Below, one piece after another: positions 24,501 through 36,600 of a stretch of 64,000 nucleotides of DNA. Under the pieces are notes generated by a model. It did no database searches. It worked only from the letters and a program-made list of their open reading frames with translations, and had not been told where the DNA came from. The DNA is from Drosophila pseudoobscura (Eukaryota; Arthropoda; Insecta; Diptera; Drosophilidae): NCBI RefSeq assembly GCF_009870125.1, contig NC_046679.1, positions 10,292,001-10,356,000 of the forward strand. The letters are read 5' to 3'. Position numbers and translations under genes: made by a program. Within the stretch, counting starts at the first letter, position 1, and every line of letters starts with the position of its first letter.

Positions 24501-27500
24501 TATGCCATTATTTACCTCAGGAAATATTAAGTATACGCAGTGCACGCAATGATTGCAGCGCAGTTAAATTAGCCCTCCTTCTATCTTGTGGGCAATCACT
24601 GCACTGAGCGTTGCATAAGAGCGACTCCTTTATATGCAACTAAAGCGGATTTTTTCTACATTTTGGGCCACTTGCCATTTGCCATTTGTTACTCACTATT
24701 TGCCATTTGTTATGCCATTTCTGCTGTATTTATGAGCCTGTTTGGAAAGCGAAAAACAAACGGCCATAAATCAAGTGTCATATTCCGGCCACAGACAATG
24801 TTCCACCATGTAAACGGCAGACAAGCTAACAAAAATGCCACAAAAAACGGCAAACGGTTAGTGAGAGGCAGCGACCACTCTTAAATACAATAAAGGCAAT
24901 GCAAATTGTATCTATTTAATTAAAAGCCTCGAAATGCATTTAAAAGTCGCATCATTGGGCATTTGGCATTGGAGTTCACTCACATCACGTATACGACATG
25001 TATCCACATGCACATTTGCAGAAAGCGAACGGGAGCGACAGCGCGTGTAAGATTTTAATTACAGACCGTCGCGCCATTAAACGCTTTTAATGGCACTTCT
25101 TTGCGAACAATTTTACTGCCAGAGGAATCTCAGGCACTTTCACTTCACAGCACCAACAAGGATCAGACAGATAGTAGAATCGGTACCGCACCCGTTGAAT
25201 TAATCTATGTACATGTGACCAGAGTAGACGATGGCCAAGTGATATCGCAAATTGCTACTTAAAAAACTAAAATTTCGGATTTTTTATTGAGTTTTTTCTT
25301 TTTTTGTGTACATTTTGGGCCCAAACGCCACTCTATGCCTTAATTGTTTTTCAATTGAAATATGTATTTTGTTTTTGCTTTGCTTCTGCACCTGGCATTC
25401 ACAAAGAGACTCAGCGGCAAATTCCTCAACAATATAAATAAATCAGATAGAGAATTTCGTCTAAAATGAGGAAAATGTTTATGGATAAACAAAGTTTATT
25501 GAGCAAAATCCACAATCTCTTCATATACGATTTTGTTTTCTATTTTTGGAGCTGGTTTGCTTTGTTGCCAAGATTCGAATGAACATTCTTTGAATGGCTT
25601 AATTGGCTTTAGTCATGTGCTCACCGCTGTCGACTAGGCCGATTGGGAGTCTGCATTTTACTCTCAGCTTTATGCATGCATCATTTACTTCTTTTTTGTG
25701 CCTCATTGCAGCCTCCTTGACGTATTGTGAATAGTTTTCGAATTGCATGTCGGCATATCCTCTTCGAATTAGCAACCATGGCATCAGGGCCCATTGAGCC
25801 CTTTAAATGGCACTTTAATTTTAACGAGCCCTTAATGTGTCTTTAATTAGTAAGGCCGCTCGGCAGGCGCCTCTGGGTTGATTGAATGTTTGCCCTTCAA
25901 ATTGAGATTAATGGCTGCTAGTGGGAGGGAGTAGCCGGACCGGAAAAGAAGCTTCCATTCCCATAACATGAACGATGGAAGCTCGGGTCGGAAAGATGTA
26001 CACACCCCCGTTTCCGGTCCGCCAACCTTGTTTTGTCTCTTGTTCAGCTCGAGGTCTGCCTGTCCGCCCCTCTAACGGAGCTGTTTTGTTGCTTAGTCGA
26101 TGCCAAAATGCAATATTAATCATGTCGAGGGCCCACCTACCCGGCACGATTCCGGCTGATTTCCCCCAGCACAGTCCACAGGACAGTCAATTCAATTAGC
26201 AGCTAATGAAGTAATTTCATCAGGTCGCCAATTAATTTATTTTATTCTTAAGCCATTACACGGCGCCTCAACAGGTTTGTGGTCATAAAAATGTCACTGC
26301 AGCAAATGGGAGCCAAGGCGATACAAATTCCCACGCAGCATTCCATGTGACTCTGACTGTCATTACAGATGGCCCAGAGCAGACGTCAACACTTGAACGT
26401 ACCAGGGCAGCAAGGCGAATGAACAATATTCTCTCGGTCCGAGATTTGCGGGAGGCCCAGGACACTACGATTTTATGACATTTCGGGAGCATCGCAATTA
26501 TTTTTTATTGACCGAACAGCCATTGAGTGCTGAGTGCATATGAATGGCAATAAGAAACAGAAATACTCGTATATTTCGGCAGCATTGCCCATTTTCATTG
26601 ACATTCTGTGGGCCATAAATTCGGATGCTATACAAATTGAAAATATTACTGAAAATTTCAAAGAAAAAACGTGTGTAAATATTTAAACTAGTTTTAAATT
26701 GAATTAAGCCCCTCCGGGTTTCTTTTCAAGTGAAATGGAGAGCATAAATATTTCGAATTATAAATTGGGAAGAGTTTAGCTTAAAGTTGCTTTTATTTTG
26801 ATTACAAATGACTCGATTGTGCTCGTTTGGTAGACAAGGCTAAATATGTCTGCCTTGCCCAGGGCCAACTAATCGTACGGATGCTCGAGGTTCTCGTATC
26901 TGTGGATGAGTGGGGCAGAGTGGGAAACTTTATGGCACACAGGGGCATAGACAAAGACTCGAATTAGATGGCGTGCACTGGAAGCCGGCTCCGACTCCGA
27001 CTCCCATCTCTGGTGTGGCCCCGCCTGGATGCCAATTTAAACGCCTGCAGCTGTTACAGCTCTAGAAGTTGGTCGTCTGCCTGATTCGGCCTGATGTTCA
27101 TTATCTTGTCTCAATTGCACTAATAGTGGAAGCTGTCCCGCCAGACTGTCATTTCGCTGACCTTGGCCTATGACTGAGCCTGTGCCCAGTCTCTTAAAGA
27201 GTTTACGAAACTAGCAGGTTACTTTAAATTGTAGTTGTGCAGGCCTCCTGAACCATCCAGACATAGACGAGCCAAATCAAATCGAAATACTCGAACATAA
27301 AGATAAATCGTCGTCATGGCAGCTTTATATTATTGGCGCACCCGCCATGGCGCTTGGCTGCTACAAAAAATCTGTAATTTGCAGTGCAAATGCTGGCGAT
27401 AACTCAGCGAGGCCAAATCGGAATTTATGCGCTCCGCTGGGATGTCGTCATCATTTTTGCCTATTGGATACGCGCCATTTGAGTGATTCTGATTGACTTT

Positions 27501-28219
27501 CGAGCGCCGTCCCTGTCCCTCCCCCCGTCCCCTCCCCCGAAGACAGCCGCCATCTGATCTGTGCCCAATGTTATCAATTCCAGCCGTAAACAATTTCTGA
27601 CAATATCCTGTTTACGTCATTGCTTATGCCCAAAGCTGGTCGGTATGGTCTCGTAGGGAACTGTCCGCAACGGTTCTGATGTCCTTCTGCAGCCCACAAA
27701 GCATAAACACTTTGGGCCATATAAAATCGGGCATAAAAGTGCCCATAAAAGCCCACAGCAAGGGAATTAAGCGAACACTGGTGCGTTCTTAGTTGTTTCC
27801 GTTTCCGCAATTTCATTGGAATCTCAGCTCGGGAATATGAAACGAAATGGTTTTCTCGTGTTGGATATAATACTATCTATGGTTGTAATAATACAAAATC
27901 TATACAAAAGGACAAAGTTGGTGTTCAAGGTCGCACATTAATCCATGGGAGGGTATAGGAGTAGTTCCATGCGGAACTAATCAATATAAGACGAAATTAA
28001 CCAATTCAATCAAAATGTATATTTGTAAATTGTTTACATTACAAGCGCAATGGATTCTTTGGTTTTATTCGCAACATTCCATCATAATGTGGCTGTCTTC
28101 GAAACAAAAAATCACCAGGCCATATATGTACATAATATAATCATCGTACTCCCAAATAAATTTAATTTAATTTAAAATTATTTTTCTTTTACAGCAAAAC
28201 AATGATTTAATTATCTTCA

Positions 28220-28432
28220 ATGTCCACTTACCCTTTCATTTTGCATCTGTATAAGAAGCCATTTATGATTGTTCTGGTTGCCTGCCAACTGGCAGCTCGA
28301 AGTTCGGATAACTTCCTTTTGAAGGATGGTCCCACAGCCATCCTATTTGATTACTCTGCTATCCAACGAAAGAAACTATTTAGTGTGACTTGGGACTTTT
28401 TTCAGAATGAAACACGTGAAGTTGCTTATTAA
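28220..28432 (+). CDS. Weak candidate: short ORF with hydrophobic N-terminus
   Basis: A 70-codon frame starts with a true ATG and has a hydrophobic stretch at residues 15-26 (FMIVLVACQLAA), then a hydrophilic tail with one N-glycosylation site (NET). A good acceptor-like tract (TTTTTCTTTTACAG) ends at 28195, just upstream, so this could be a terminal exon. Against it: an upstream ATG in the same leader is followed at once by a stop, no promoter or poly(A) signal is clear, and the region is AT-rich. I do not recognise a family. Confidence 0.2.
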   Translation: MSTYPFILHLYKKPFMIVLVACQLAARSSDNFLLKDGPTAILFDYSAIQRKKLFSVTWDFFQNETREVAY

Positions 28433-29362
28433 ACTTTTCTCAAAGCGTGCTGATGTTGAATTTATGACCTTGATCTGATCAGAAATCTGGTTTGAAATAA
28501 TAGTTTCTTTAGTTTTGTGCCAAAGAGTTAATAGAGCTTCAAAGCTGAGCTCGAACTTTTCTAAAGAAATGGAGAAAACCGGAAATCCCCTTCTTCAAGC
28601 ATATTGTAAAATAGTTACATTTTAGCCAAAGTTTTGAAAAGGTTTTTTTTACTCCACATGACACACTTCTTGGTTGCTTGGTTAGGTTGCACTTCTAACT
28701 TTATAACCCAACAAATGAGGTAGGGGAAAATACCAATACCAAACCATTTTCCGCAGCAGTGTGAACTATTTCTATTGAGTGGGAGAATGGACATCAGGAA
28801 CATGTTTGAGCCTAAATCCGTCCCGATGAGCAAGTCATTCAATGGTTCCGGTGGTATCTCAATTTCAGATAGTTCGACTTTTCCACATGTGCCATATCAG
28901 CTGATTACCGTTTAAATTTTAGCGTACAATTTCATCAATCAGCACTTTCGGATGAGCGAAATGTTTAATATTTAGGTCGTAATCGAATGGGGATCAAGAA
29001 ACGAAGCGAGTTTAAATGCTCGATATGCAGGGTGTCGCTGTCTCTCATTTTCTCTGTGTAGATTGTCTAGTTGATTTTGTTCATCTCGTGCCTCTTTTAA
29101 TTGAGATGCTCATATGTACATTTTCATTATCTTGTTGGATGCGTTCGTCTGTGCTTTCTGCTCGTCTATTTCGCATCTTTCTTGCATTATTCATTCTACA
29201 GCCAAAAGTTGGCAACCTTAAACTACAACACTATGACACGAGATTTTTATGGATTGGATAATATCGTATTATAGTCAGGTGTGTGTTATGGTTTTAATGG
29301 AACTTTCTTCTCTGAAAACTGAAAATGAAACATAAATCAATTCAGTGCAACAAAAAAACCAT

Positions 29363-29372
29363 TTTATTTATT
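29363..29372 (-). terminator. Overlapping poly(A) signals of secreted-peptide gene
   Basis: Minus-strand AATAAATAAA gives two overlapping AATAAA hexamers about 73 bases after the small gene's stop codon. Confidence 0.6.
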
Positions 29373-29444
29373 ATGAGTTCCAAGATTGTGTTCGAGTGTC
29401 TGCTATCGTGCTTCCAAATGGGTTGTCAATGGTATTATTCTCTC

Positions 29445-29600
29445 TCAGCTTGACGCGGATTTGGCTGTTGTGGCCCATGGGCACAATGGAGACCGCAACA
29501 AGCAAGCAATAATCAAAAAGGTGGCCTCAGTAGCAGGGGCGCTCATTAGCATGAGCAAAGCCACCACCAAGATGGCCATCAGGAATGTTGAAGACTGCAT
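29445..29600 (-). CDS. Small secreted peptide, 51 aa, unknown function
   Basis: Single-exon gene of 51 codons. The first ~26 residues form a textbook signal peptide: a short polar start (MQSSTF), a hydrophobic core (LMAILVVALLMLM) and a small-residue cleavage zone (SAPATEA). The predicted mature peptide is only about 25 residues. It starts hydrophobic (TFLIIACLL), has two cysteines and ends in a Ser/Thr/Lys-rich tail. The ATG has A at -3. A clean TATA box lies 56 bases upstream of the ATG (29663-29656), with initiator-like words between, and an AATAAATAAA signal follows the stop. A full promoter-signal peptide-stop-poly(A) set makes chance unlikely. Size and build fit immune-induced, accessory-gland or gut peptides, but I recognise no family and infer no function. 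Confidence 0.6.
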   Translation of the reverse strand: MQSSTFLMAILVVALLMLMSAPATEATFLIIACLLRSPLCPWATTAKSASS

Positions 29601-29655
29601 GATGTATGGTTGCTTGAACTAATTACTGAACTAACACCTGATACGAAGGGGCTCC

Positions 29656-29663
29656 TATTTATA
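29656..29663 (-). promoter_or_regulatory. TATA box of secreted-peptide gene
   Basis: Minus-strand TATAAATA within GTATAAATAGGAG. Initiator-like ATCAGG (A at 29639) and TCAGTA (A at 29627) lie 24 and 36 bases downstream, giving a short leader before the ATG at 29600. Confidence 0.65.
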
Positions 29664-30479
29664 CGAGCTCCCAGACAGTTCTGTAGCGCTGTCCAATGTT
29701 ACGTAAAGCCGGAATCATAAGTCGTTGGGCAGTGCGCAAATGTTTGCTTAGGTGCAACTTGCCTAAGCAGTTAAATATTTGTTGTGTGGTCCGCGTGGGA
29801 GATCATAATTATCATTATGGCCATTCATCTTTTATTACGAGTAGTTATTTACACTAGGCCGTCAGCCATCGAGTGTTACAGGGGCATCAATGGATGACGG
29901 GTTGGCTCGTCATAGCTGTGATCTCGGTCTGGGGTACAGGTGCCTCGGGCTAGGGCTTCTCCAAACATGTCCAAACTTGTCCAAACAACAACATGCAAAG
30001 GAGCTTGGTACTGCTCTTAAAGTACCGGAGGGATAACACCATTCATCTACAAAAACGGCTGGGAAACCAACCAAACCTTCTTAAAACGAAGACGGAAAGG
30101 AGACTCAGTCGGAGGAGAGTGCACCCGAAAATTGTCTTCCAATAAGACCACAAACTGAGGATGTGCTCCACATGCATGGGTCGTGATCAACCTGACATTC
30201 CTACGAACGGCTTTTGTGACTGCATCATGGCGAGCATTCCGTCAAGTCTAATCTCTGACTCTCTGCATACCTATGACGTCTGCAATAGTTTTCAGGACGA
30301 GGAAGAGTAGGAATGCCCAGCCCTGGGAAACCGTAGACTTCGGCTTCTTGGGGCCGCTTAACTTTTCCTTAACTTTTCCTTAAAGGACATATGTGCATAG
30401 GTCAAATTTTAGATTTTTATATTGATTTGATTCAATGGATTTGTATCATACAAATCGAAAATAATATTAAATTTTTACC
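29664..30479. other. Intergenic stretch, no gene seen
   Basis: I found no open frame with coding character and no RNA gene. A short direct repeat (AACTTTTCCTTAACTTTTCCTTAA) lies at about 30360-30384. Confidence 0.45.
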
Positions 30480-30925
30480 ACTAGACCATTTATTGTAATT
30501 AGAGAACAATGTAAGGAGAGTAAGCACGACAAGGAGTGCGTGCGAGAGAGACAGAAAATCAGTCTGAGCGTGTCTGATGAATTTATTGAATAATTATTTT
30601 TAAACTAACTTGTCAAGGTCCGATATCCCAGGAGAGTGGGCGGGGCAAAGTTTTGAAATATACTTGTAACAGTGACATATCACAGAAGCTCGAATATAAA
30701 ATGTCGTGGCTCTAGCTCTTAAACGCTTTGAGAACTAGGCGCTCATAGGGACGGACAGAAGGACAGACAGACAGACATGGCTCAATCGACTCGGCTGTTG
30801 ATGCTGATCAAGAATATATATACTTTATGGTGTCGGAAACGCCTCCTTTTTGACCTTACACACATCCATTTTCACCACAAATCTTATATACCCCTATACT
30901 CATTTTGATTATCGGGTATAAAAAG
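30480..30925. repeat. Dispersed Drosophila repeat, nonautonomous, family uncertain
   Basis: The segment has features I know from many dispersed copies in Drosophila genomes: GTGGGCGGGGCAAAG, then GACGGACAG/GACAGACAGACATGG, then CTCAATCGACTCGGCTGTTG, an AAGAATATATATACTTTATGG word, and a tail with a near-palindrome around ATACTCATTTTGATTATCGGGTATA. It has no coding potential. Possible homes are the SGM/DINE-like (Helitron-related) group or the end of another element; I cannot decide from one copy. The left edge is approximate. It ends about 240 bases from the stop codon of the neighbouring glycosyltransferase gene. Confidence 0.65.
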
Positions 30926-31165
30926 GAAAATAAGTTATCTCTGTTATAGTGAGATCTGTAAGCAGTCAACGAGTAGGATAGCAAATACACATAATTATCC
31001 ATAAGTAGTCCCAAGAAACCACCCGTAGTAACTATATATTTATCACTTCCGTGGGATAATAATAAAACACTCAATTCACTCAGGTTTTAAGAAATAAAGT
31101 CAGTTTCCATTTTTAACTCAATACATGTTGAATACCTGTAAAGGTTCGTTTTCGGTGGCACGTTT

Positions 31166-32467
31166 CTAATCAACGATGGAATCTGGCGGCGAGCACTTTT
31201 CACTAAAGTCAGTAAAGAACTTCCACGCATCCCTTAATTGGCGTCCCTTCACCTGATGGTGAATTATCATTGCCTTGAACGAGCAGAACCTAGTTGTGCG
31301 TAGAATGGTGAATAGCGAACTATGCCTGGGCTTCAGGTGAGCCTGCTGGGCACTGAGTCCAGTGACATAAATGTCCTCTAAGTAAACCATTTTGGTAGAC
31401 CAGGCAGCTTCGTACAGGCGCTGCACCGCATCTATGGAGAGAAGGTAGCCGCCCCCCGAAAGATACTCTGGATATGTGCTGTGTGGATACATGTAGTAGG
31501 GCATGTACCACTTGCTGTTCACATTGATAATGGGTTGGGAATCAGTGAACTTATTCCCTATCATCACTCCCTTGGTGGCTCTCAGGCTGGACTGCCACCT
31601 TGACGTATACAATATGCTATCGTTATATAGCGGTACAGTGCCACCTAGGATAAATTGCAGCAAATTGGGAACATTAACAAATGTGTCGTCGTCGCACTTA
31701 AAGAAATAAGCTGTGCTCTCGGAGCAACTGTTTTTGACGTGCTTTAGAGCCAGCACGGACTTCAGCGTCAGATTGTTGTAGGTGTCTATAAAGTCCTCCT
31801 GGAGGATGTCGTTGTATCGGTATGCCTCCTCCCAGACCTGAACTAGAGATTCGTTGTCGCGAGGGGAGCTATTCTTGCTACGGCCAATGAGAAACACGAC
31901 TTGCACAGAGGCCGTTAGTGTCTCGCCCTCACCACTGAGGAAGTCCGAGTAGAGGCGCAATCGGCTCTCCATGGGCGGACGGTAAGATCCCTTGAGGTGG
32001 CTATGCAGCTTGGCAAAGACTGGATAGTTAAAGTGTGTGGTGTTACCCCAGGTCTCCCGAATGTCCTGGCGTTGGTCATAGCCGTTTACGCTCGACGCCA
32101 CGACAATTAGTAGAAGAGTTTTGCTCTTACAAAAGCCACGAGGCACAATTAGAGCAGTATCGTCCAATGGGCTGATGTAGTCACTCAGGTTGAGGGACGT
32201 GCCAATCGTCCAGTCCGAAAGAGGCGCTGAAAAGCAGAGGTTAACCCACTTTGAATAGGAAGTAGGTACACATGTTTATACTGTACTATTGCGCTTGATT
32301 AATTCCTGATAATTGATAAACTGGAAAACGTGGTACATCGTGTAGAGGAAAAGCGCTATCAGGATGAAAAAGAAACCTCGAAATAAAATTATTGGGGCTG
32401 CTCTTTGGCATTGTGTAAGCTTCCACTTGACAGCAGAATAGTTTAAGTTAACTTTTCCTGGGTACAT
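31166..32467 (-). CDS. Beta-1,3-galactosyltransferase-like glycosyltransferase (GT31)
   Basis: Predicted type II Golgi enzyme that transfers a hexose from a UDP-sugar in beta-1,3 linkage. Two exons: 32467-32287 and 32226-31166 (413 aa). A short cytoplasmic start is followed by one membrane helix (around FFFILIALFLYTMYHVF). The lumenal domain contains the GT31 landmarks in order: IRETWG, VVFLIGRS, EDFIDTYNNLTLKS, the DDD nucleotide-sugar/metal site in FKCDDDTFVN, the SGGGYLLS block and EDIYVTG. I chose the ATG at 32467 because no ATG occurs upstream in frame and it leaves a typical short N-tail. The donor (GTACAG) is weak but is the one that keeps frame with the acceptor TTTTCAG. Several fly GT31 paralogues exist, and the exact orthologue and acceptor substrate cannot be told from sequence alone. 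Confidence 0.85.
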
Positions 32468-32567
32468 GACAGACGGAGGTTGCAGTGTACACCTATACGC
32501 TGCTTCTAAAGCCAACTGAAGAGGATAGAAGCTGGCCTGGATACGCGCTTCGCTGGAAAGATTCAAC

Positions 32568-33642
32568 CAATTTTATTATTTGTCTAATACTACCCTTTAC
32601 GATACAGTTAAGTGAGTATATGAAATTCGTAAAGGCATAACCGTTTACCCTTGGGTTCAATACGAAATTGTTAAGATTATCTAAAGTCGCCACCTTTTTG
32701 TATCAATTCAAGCCAGGCCCTTCTAATGCACAGACTGGTCTTAATGATATATGTTTTAGCGTTCAAAAATATAGTAAATAATTATAAATTGGCTTGTGAA
32801 CGGAAGTCCACGCTGGTGACGGACGCTATATCCTGAGTGTCACATACATAACCACGAAATCAATATACCCTGGTCCTCTTTGAGTACCTCTTGAATCGTA
32901 TGAATATCACAATTGTTTAACCATGTGGACAGCCTATTTGCAAATTAAATACAACTATTTTGATTAGCCCATCCAAGCTATACTTTAGTGTAAATATTGT
33001 TTGTCATTTGGTTAGTCTCCTCTGGAAGATCTTAGTGCATAGTGTCTACCACCTTAGTGGAACGGAAGAACACCGTTTAGCTCTCAAAGTTCTTGCCATA
33101 TTCGTTGTCTGCAATTTTTTAAAGATTGAAATGTGGATAAAGTACACGTACTCTAATTTTGATGAATGGTTAACAGATAGGGCATTGCTATCTCCTTAAT
33201 CTGGAAGTTTTGCTAACAGTCTTGTTCTTTGCTTGTAAAATAACTATTTAAAAATAGGAATAATTTCCGACCTAATAAAGTATGTATTATATATACACAT
33301 ATTTTAAATCAGGATGGCAATCCCTCTGAATATTTCTATGGAAGCTATCTGAACGAAATTTTTCTAATTAGCTTTTTTGCATAAATGTACATAAATTCCA
33401 GGATACTAGCATGGGGCTGGATAGGTTACCATTGAATCAGGCATTCAGCCCATTCAACAACAAAGAAAAGCAATGCAGAGTTTTGTATCTATTAGTTTCT
33501 TCAAAATATCATACGTATTCACAATTCTTCATTCACATTTGAAAAGCACTTGCTGCTTTAGTTGGCTACGAGTAAGACTATGTTCAATTCCATTGGTAGT
33601 TTTTACATTATTGTATTTTACAGGGGGCTAAAGCAATGCGAA
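32568..33642. other. Intergenic stretch between glycosyltransferase and aminopeptidase cluster
   Basis: AT-rich sequence with no supported gene. The longest plus-strand frame near 32960-33199 has no ATG. It must contain the glycosyltransferase promoter (upstream of 32467) and the 3' UTR of the aminopeptidase gene that ends at 33643. Confidence 0.45.
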
Positions 33643-36600
33643 TCAATTGATACTATTGGTAACAGTAGACTGTTCCGCGTAGTTGGCCAACCACTCGCCC
33701 AATTGATCCTTGTTCAGTGCCAGCCACTTGATATTGGCCTTGACGGTTTCCAGGGCCTGTTGGCGGGCCACGGTTCCAGCTCCCGCTTCAGGATACTTCT
33801 CGAAGAAGTGCTGCATCTCTTCCAGCTTGGTTTGAGTGTAGAAGCGCGCCGTGATGGTCGGAATAAGGCGACCCAATGTTCGCTCGTTAATGCCAAAGCG
33901 ATCTACCAGCTGCTCCCAGTTCTCGCGCACATAATCCCAGACAAGACTCTGTCCCACGGGATTAACCGAAATATAGCCCAGAAGCGTGAAATAGTCCTGG
34001 CGGCGAACGTTGCTTTCGTCCGAGGCCAGATTGATGTAGCGCTGCAACAGCCATGGCACCTTTACGGCAGCCAAGGCGTTCATAAGCCTCAGCTTCTCCT
34101 GCGCATCGGTCTCGGCCAGATACAGTTTCCAGACCTGGTCCCAGGCAGCTTCGGTGTTGACCTGCTGCAGACCGTAGTAGTACACGACATCCCGAATATC
34201 AGGACTGGGGCGTGTTTCAGGAGTGGCCAACCACTGGTTGAACAGAGTAACAGCCTGCTGCAGCGAGCTCTCGTGCCCGACGCCGCAGGCAGAGCTTAGA
34301 ACCTTGATGCGGAGGCGGCTGTAAAATATACCAAAGTCAACAATATAAACTAACCCAGCTTTGCGTGTGCAGTTGCTTACTTTTCCAGATGATCTGTGCC
34401 AACGGTAAACGTGACCGTCTCCACAATGGGCGTTAGTAGTTTGCGGGCGTATGTGGTGAAGTTGCTGTAAAGATCGGTGTAGTAAACGCGGTTCCGCAGC
34501 GTTGCTAGCGACGAGGTGCCAACACTCCAGGGCACATAGTCCTGCTCGCTCTCCAGATAGGTGCTCAGGTCGAGGGCCACGGCATAGTTCAACTGTCCAG
34601 CAGCGGCCAGGGTATTGGCATCGTTCAGTAAATGCGCACGATCCGCGGTGCTGAAGGATTCCCGTGATGCCTTGAGCGCAGCTGTGAGGGCAGCCCACTG
34701 CTCTGCCGCATAGTTAACGCGATAATAGCCAACCTGGTCCTTATTAAACTTGATCCAGCTGGCCTCGCTAGCTAGCGTAATGCTGGCCTCGTTGTCGTTG
34801 TGGTTGAATATCGTCGACTGCACCTCGCTGTTGATGCTGCTCGTGTAGGTGATTGGGATTGACCAACGATAACTGTAAACGGCAACAAACGATCGTTTGA
34901 TTCAATAAGGCAATAGTGAGTGAGTCTAAACGTACTTGAAAGAAGAGGCCTCTGCTTCGACTTCATAATCATCCAAATTAGCCAAGAAACGCTTCTGGGT
35001 TAGCTTGTAGGTGTTCCCATTCTTCTCCACCTCCACAACTGGCACCCCCATTTGTTCTGTCCACGTTTCCATGATCTGCCTGTGAGTGAGAACGAATTAG
35101 TGGATGCGTCCGCACAAACAACAGAAGATAGAGGCACTCACTTGACATCAAATTCGAGGCCCTCTTCCTCCTCAATGGCGGTTAGGAAATCTTCCGTGGT
35201 GGCTGTGGAGTAGATGTTGTTCTTCAGATAGCGAGTTGTACCGTTCTTGAACTTGGTCTCGCCCACAAGGTTCTCCAGCATGCGCACCAAGGCTGCACCT
35301 TTTGAGTAAGTAATTGTATCGAAGTATTCGGTAATCTCAGCGGGGCTTGCAATTGACTTCACAATTGGATGGGAGGCCAGTGTGGCATCGATGACAAGCA
35401 CTGGATGGAGCTCCTCGATGACAAACTGATTGTCCATATCCCAGTCTGGATGCATGTGCTTCGTTCCCTTGTATTCCACGAATGAGGCAAAGCCCTCGTT
35501 CAGCCAAAGGTCACTCCACCAGTTCATAGTGACCAGGTTGCCGAACCACTGGTGCGCCAGCTCGTGCGCCACGACGATGGCCACACGTTGCTTGTTCACA
35601 CTGGAGCTGGTGGCCTCATCATACAACAACGCTGTCTCGCGGAAGGTCACCAGACCCCAGTTCTCCATAGCCCCGGATACAAAATCGGGAATGGCGACCA
35701 AATCCAGCTTGGGAAGGGGATAGGAGATGTTGAAGTAGCCGATGTAATAGTCGAGGACGCCAACTCCAATGTCAAGAGCATATTGAGTCTTCTCCACTTG
35801 GGCTGCTGGGGCGAATGAGCGCACTTCAATCGAAGGGTTTACTGCTGAATTTGTGGTCTTGTGGGCAAAGTCCGAAACCACGAACGCAGCCAGATATGTG
35901 CTCATGGGCACAGTCTCCTGGAACGTCACTTCAGTCAGATCCCCATCGATATACTCGGTGGCCACAGGCATGTTCGAGAGTACGTGGTACTCATCGCCGC
36001 TGGGTCGAGCAATTGTTATGGTAAACTGGGCCTTCAGGGCTGGCTCATCGAAGCAGGGGAAGGCCCAGCGGGCATAGGTGGGCTCGAATTTGGTGCTGGC
36101 AATCCACCTGTAGGGAAAATGTAAAGACTTTAGCAGAGCAATCATGGCAAAGACGTGCTTCAAGCATGGTAAGTAAATTGGGTGCATGCAAGGGAAGGGC
36201 GGGTGTTAGTAGCTTTGCTACCTGGTGCGATTCTTCAGCTTGTCCCAGTAGGAGCTCTGATAGAGGCCTGTGATGCGATCCGTCAACGAACCGTTGAAGT
36301 TCAGGCGCAGCGTATAGTTGCCCACGTCCAGGGGCTGCTCAAACTCTGTCACCCAGTACTCAAATTCGGGATAGGAGAACGTCAGGGCCGGGGCTATGCT
36401 CTTCAGCGGCGCTCCCGACTCGTCCAAATGCTGCACATCGACAGTGCTCACATTCATCTGCTTAATGTGCACGGGTATGAAGGCAATCGGCTCCAGTACC
36501 TCCAGGCTGATACTTATATTGCCCGTATAGTTCTTCTTGTTGAGATCTGGCCGCAGCTGCATGGTGTACTTGCTCGGCTTCAGCTCTTTTGGCAGCCGGT

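Larger units (their letters stand above)
18114..29362. other. Large gene-poor intergenic region
   Basis: About 11 kb without a supported gene. It contains a GGGTCT-type repeat near 19920-19955, a GCCGAC-type repeat near 23718-23745, TATG/CATA-rich palindromic stretches near 21417-21445 and 21785-21820, a pair of related inverted segments (19190-19275 and 21505-21590), and a possible small inverted-ended insert at 21296-21406. Several TATA-like words (22190, 22869, 24335) have no plausible frame behind them. One ATG-initiated frame at 28220-28432, preceded by an acceptor-like tract, is listed separately as weak. The size and composition suit distal regulatory DNA of the neighbouring receptor. 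Confidence 0.45.
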
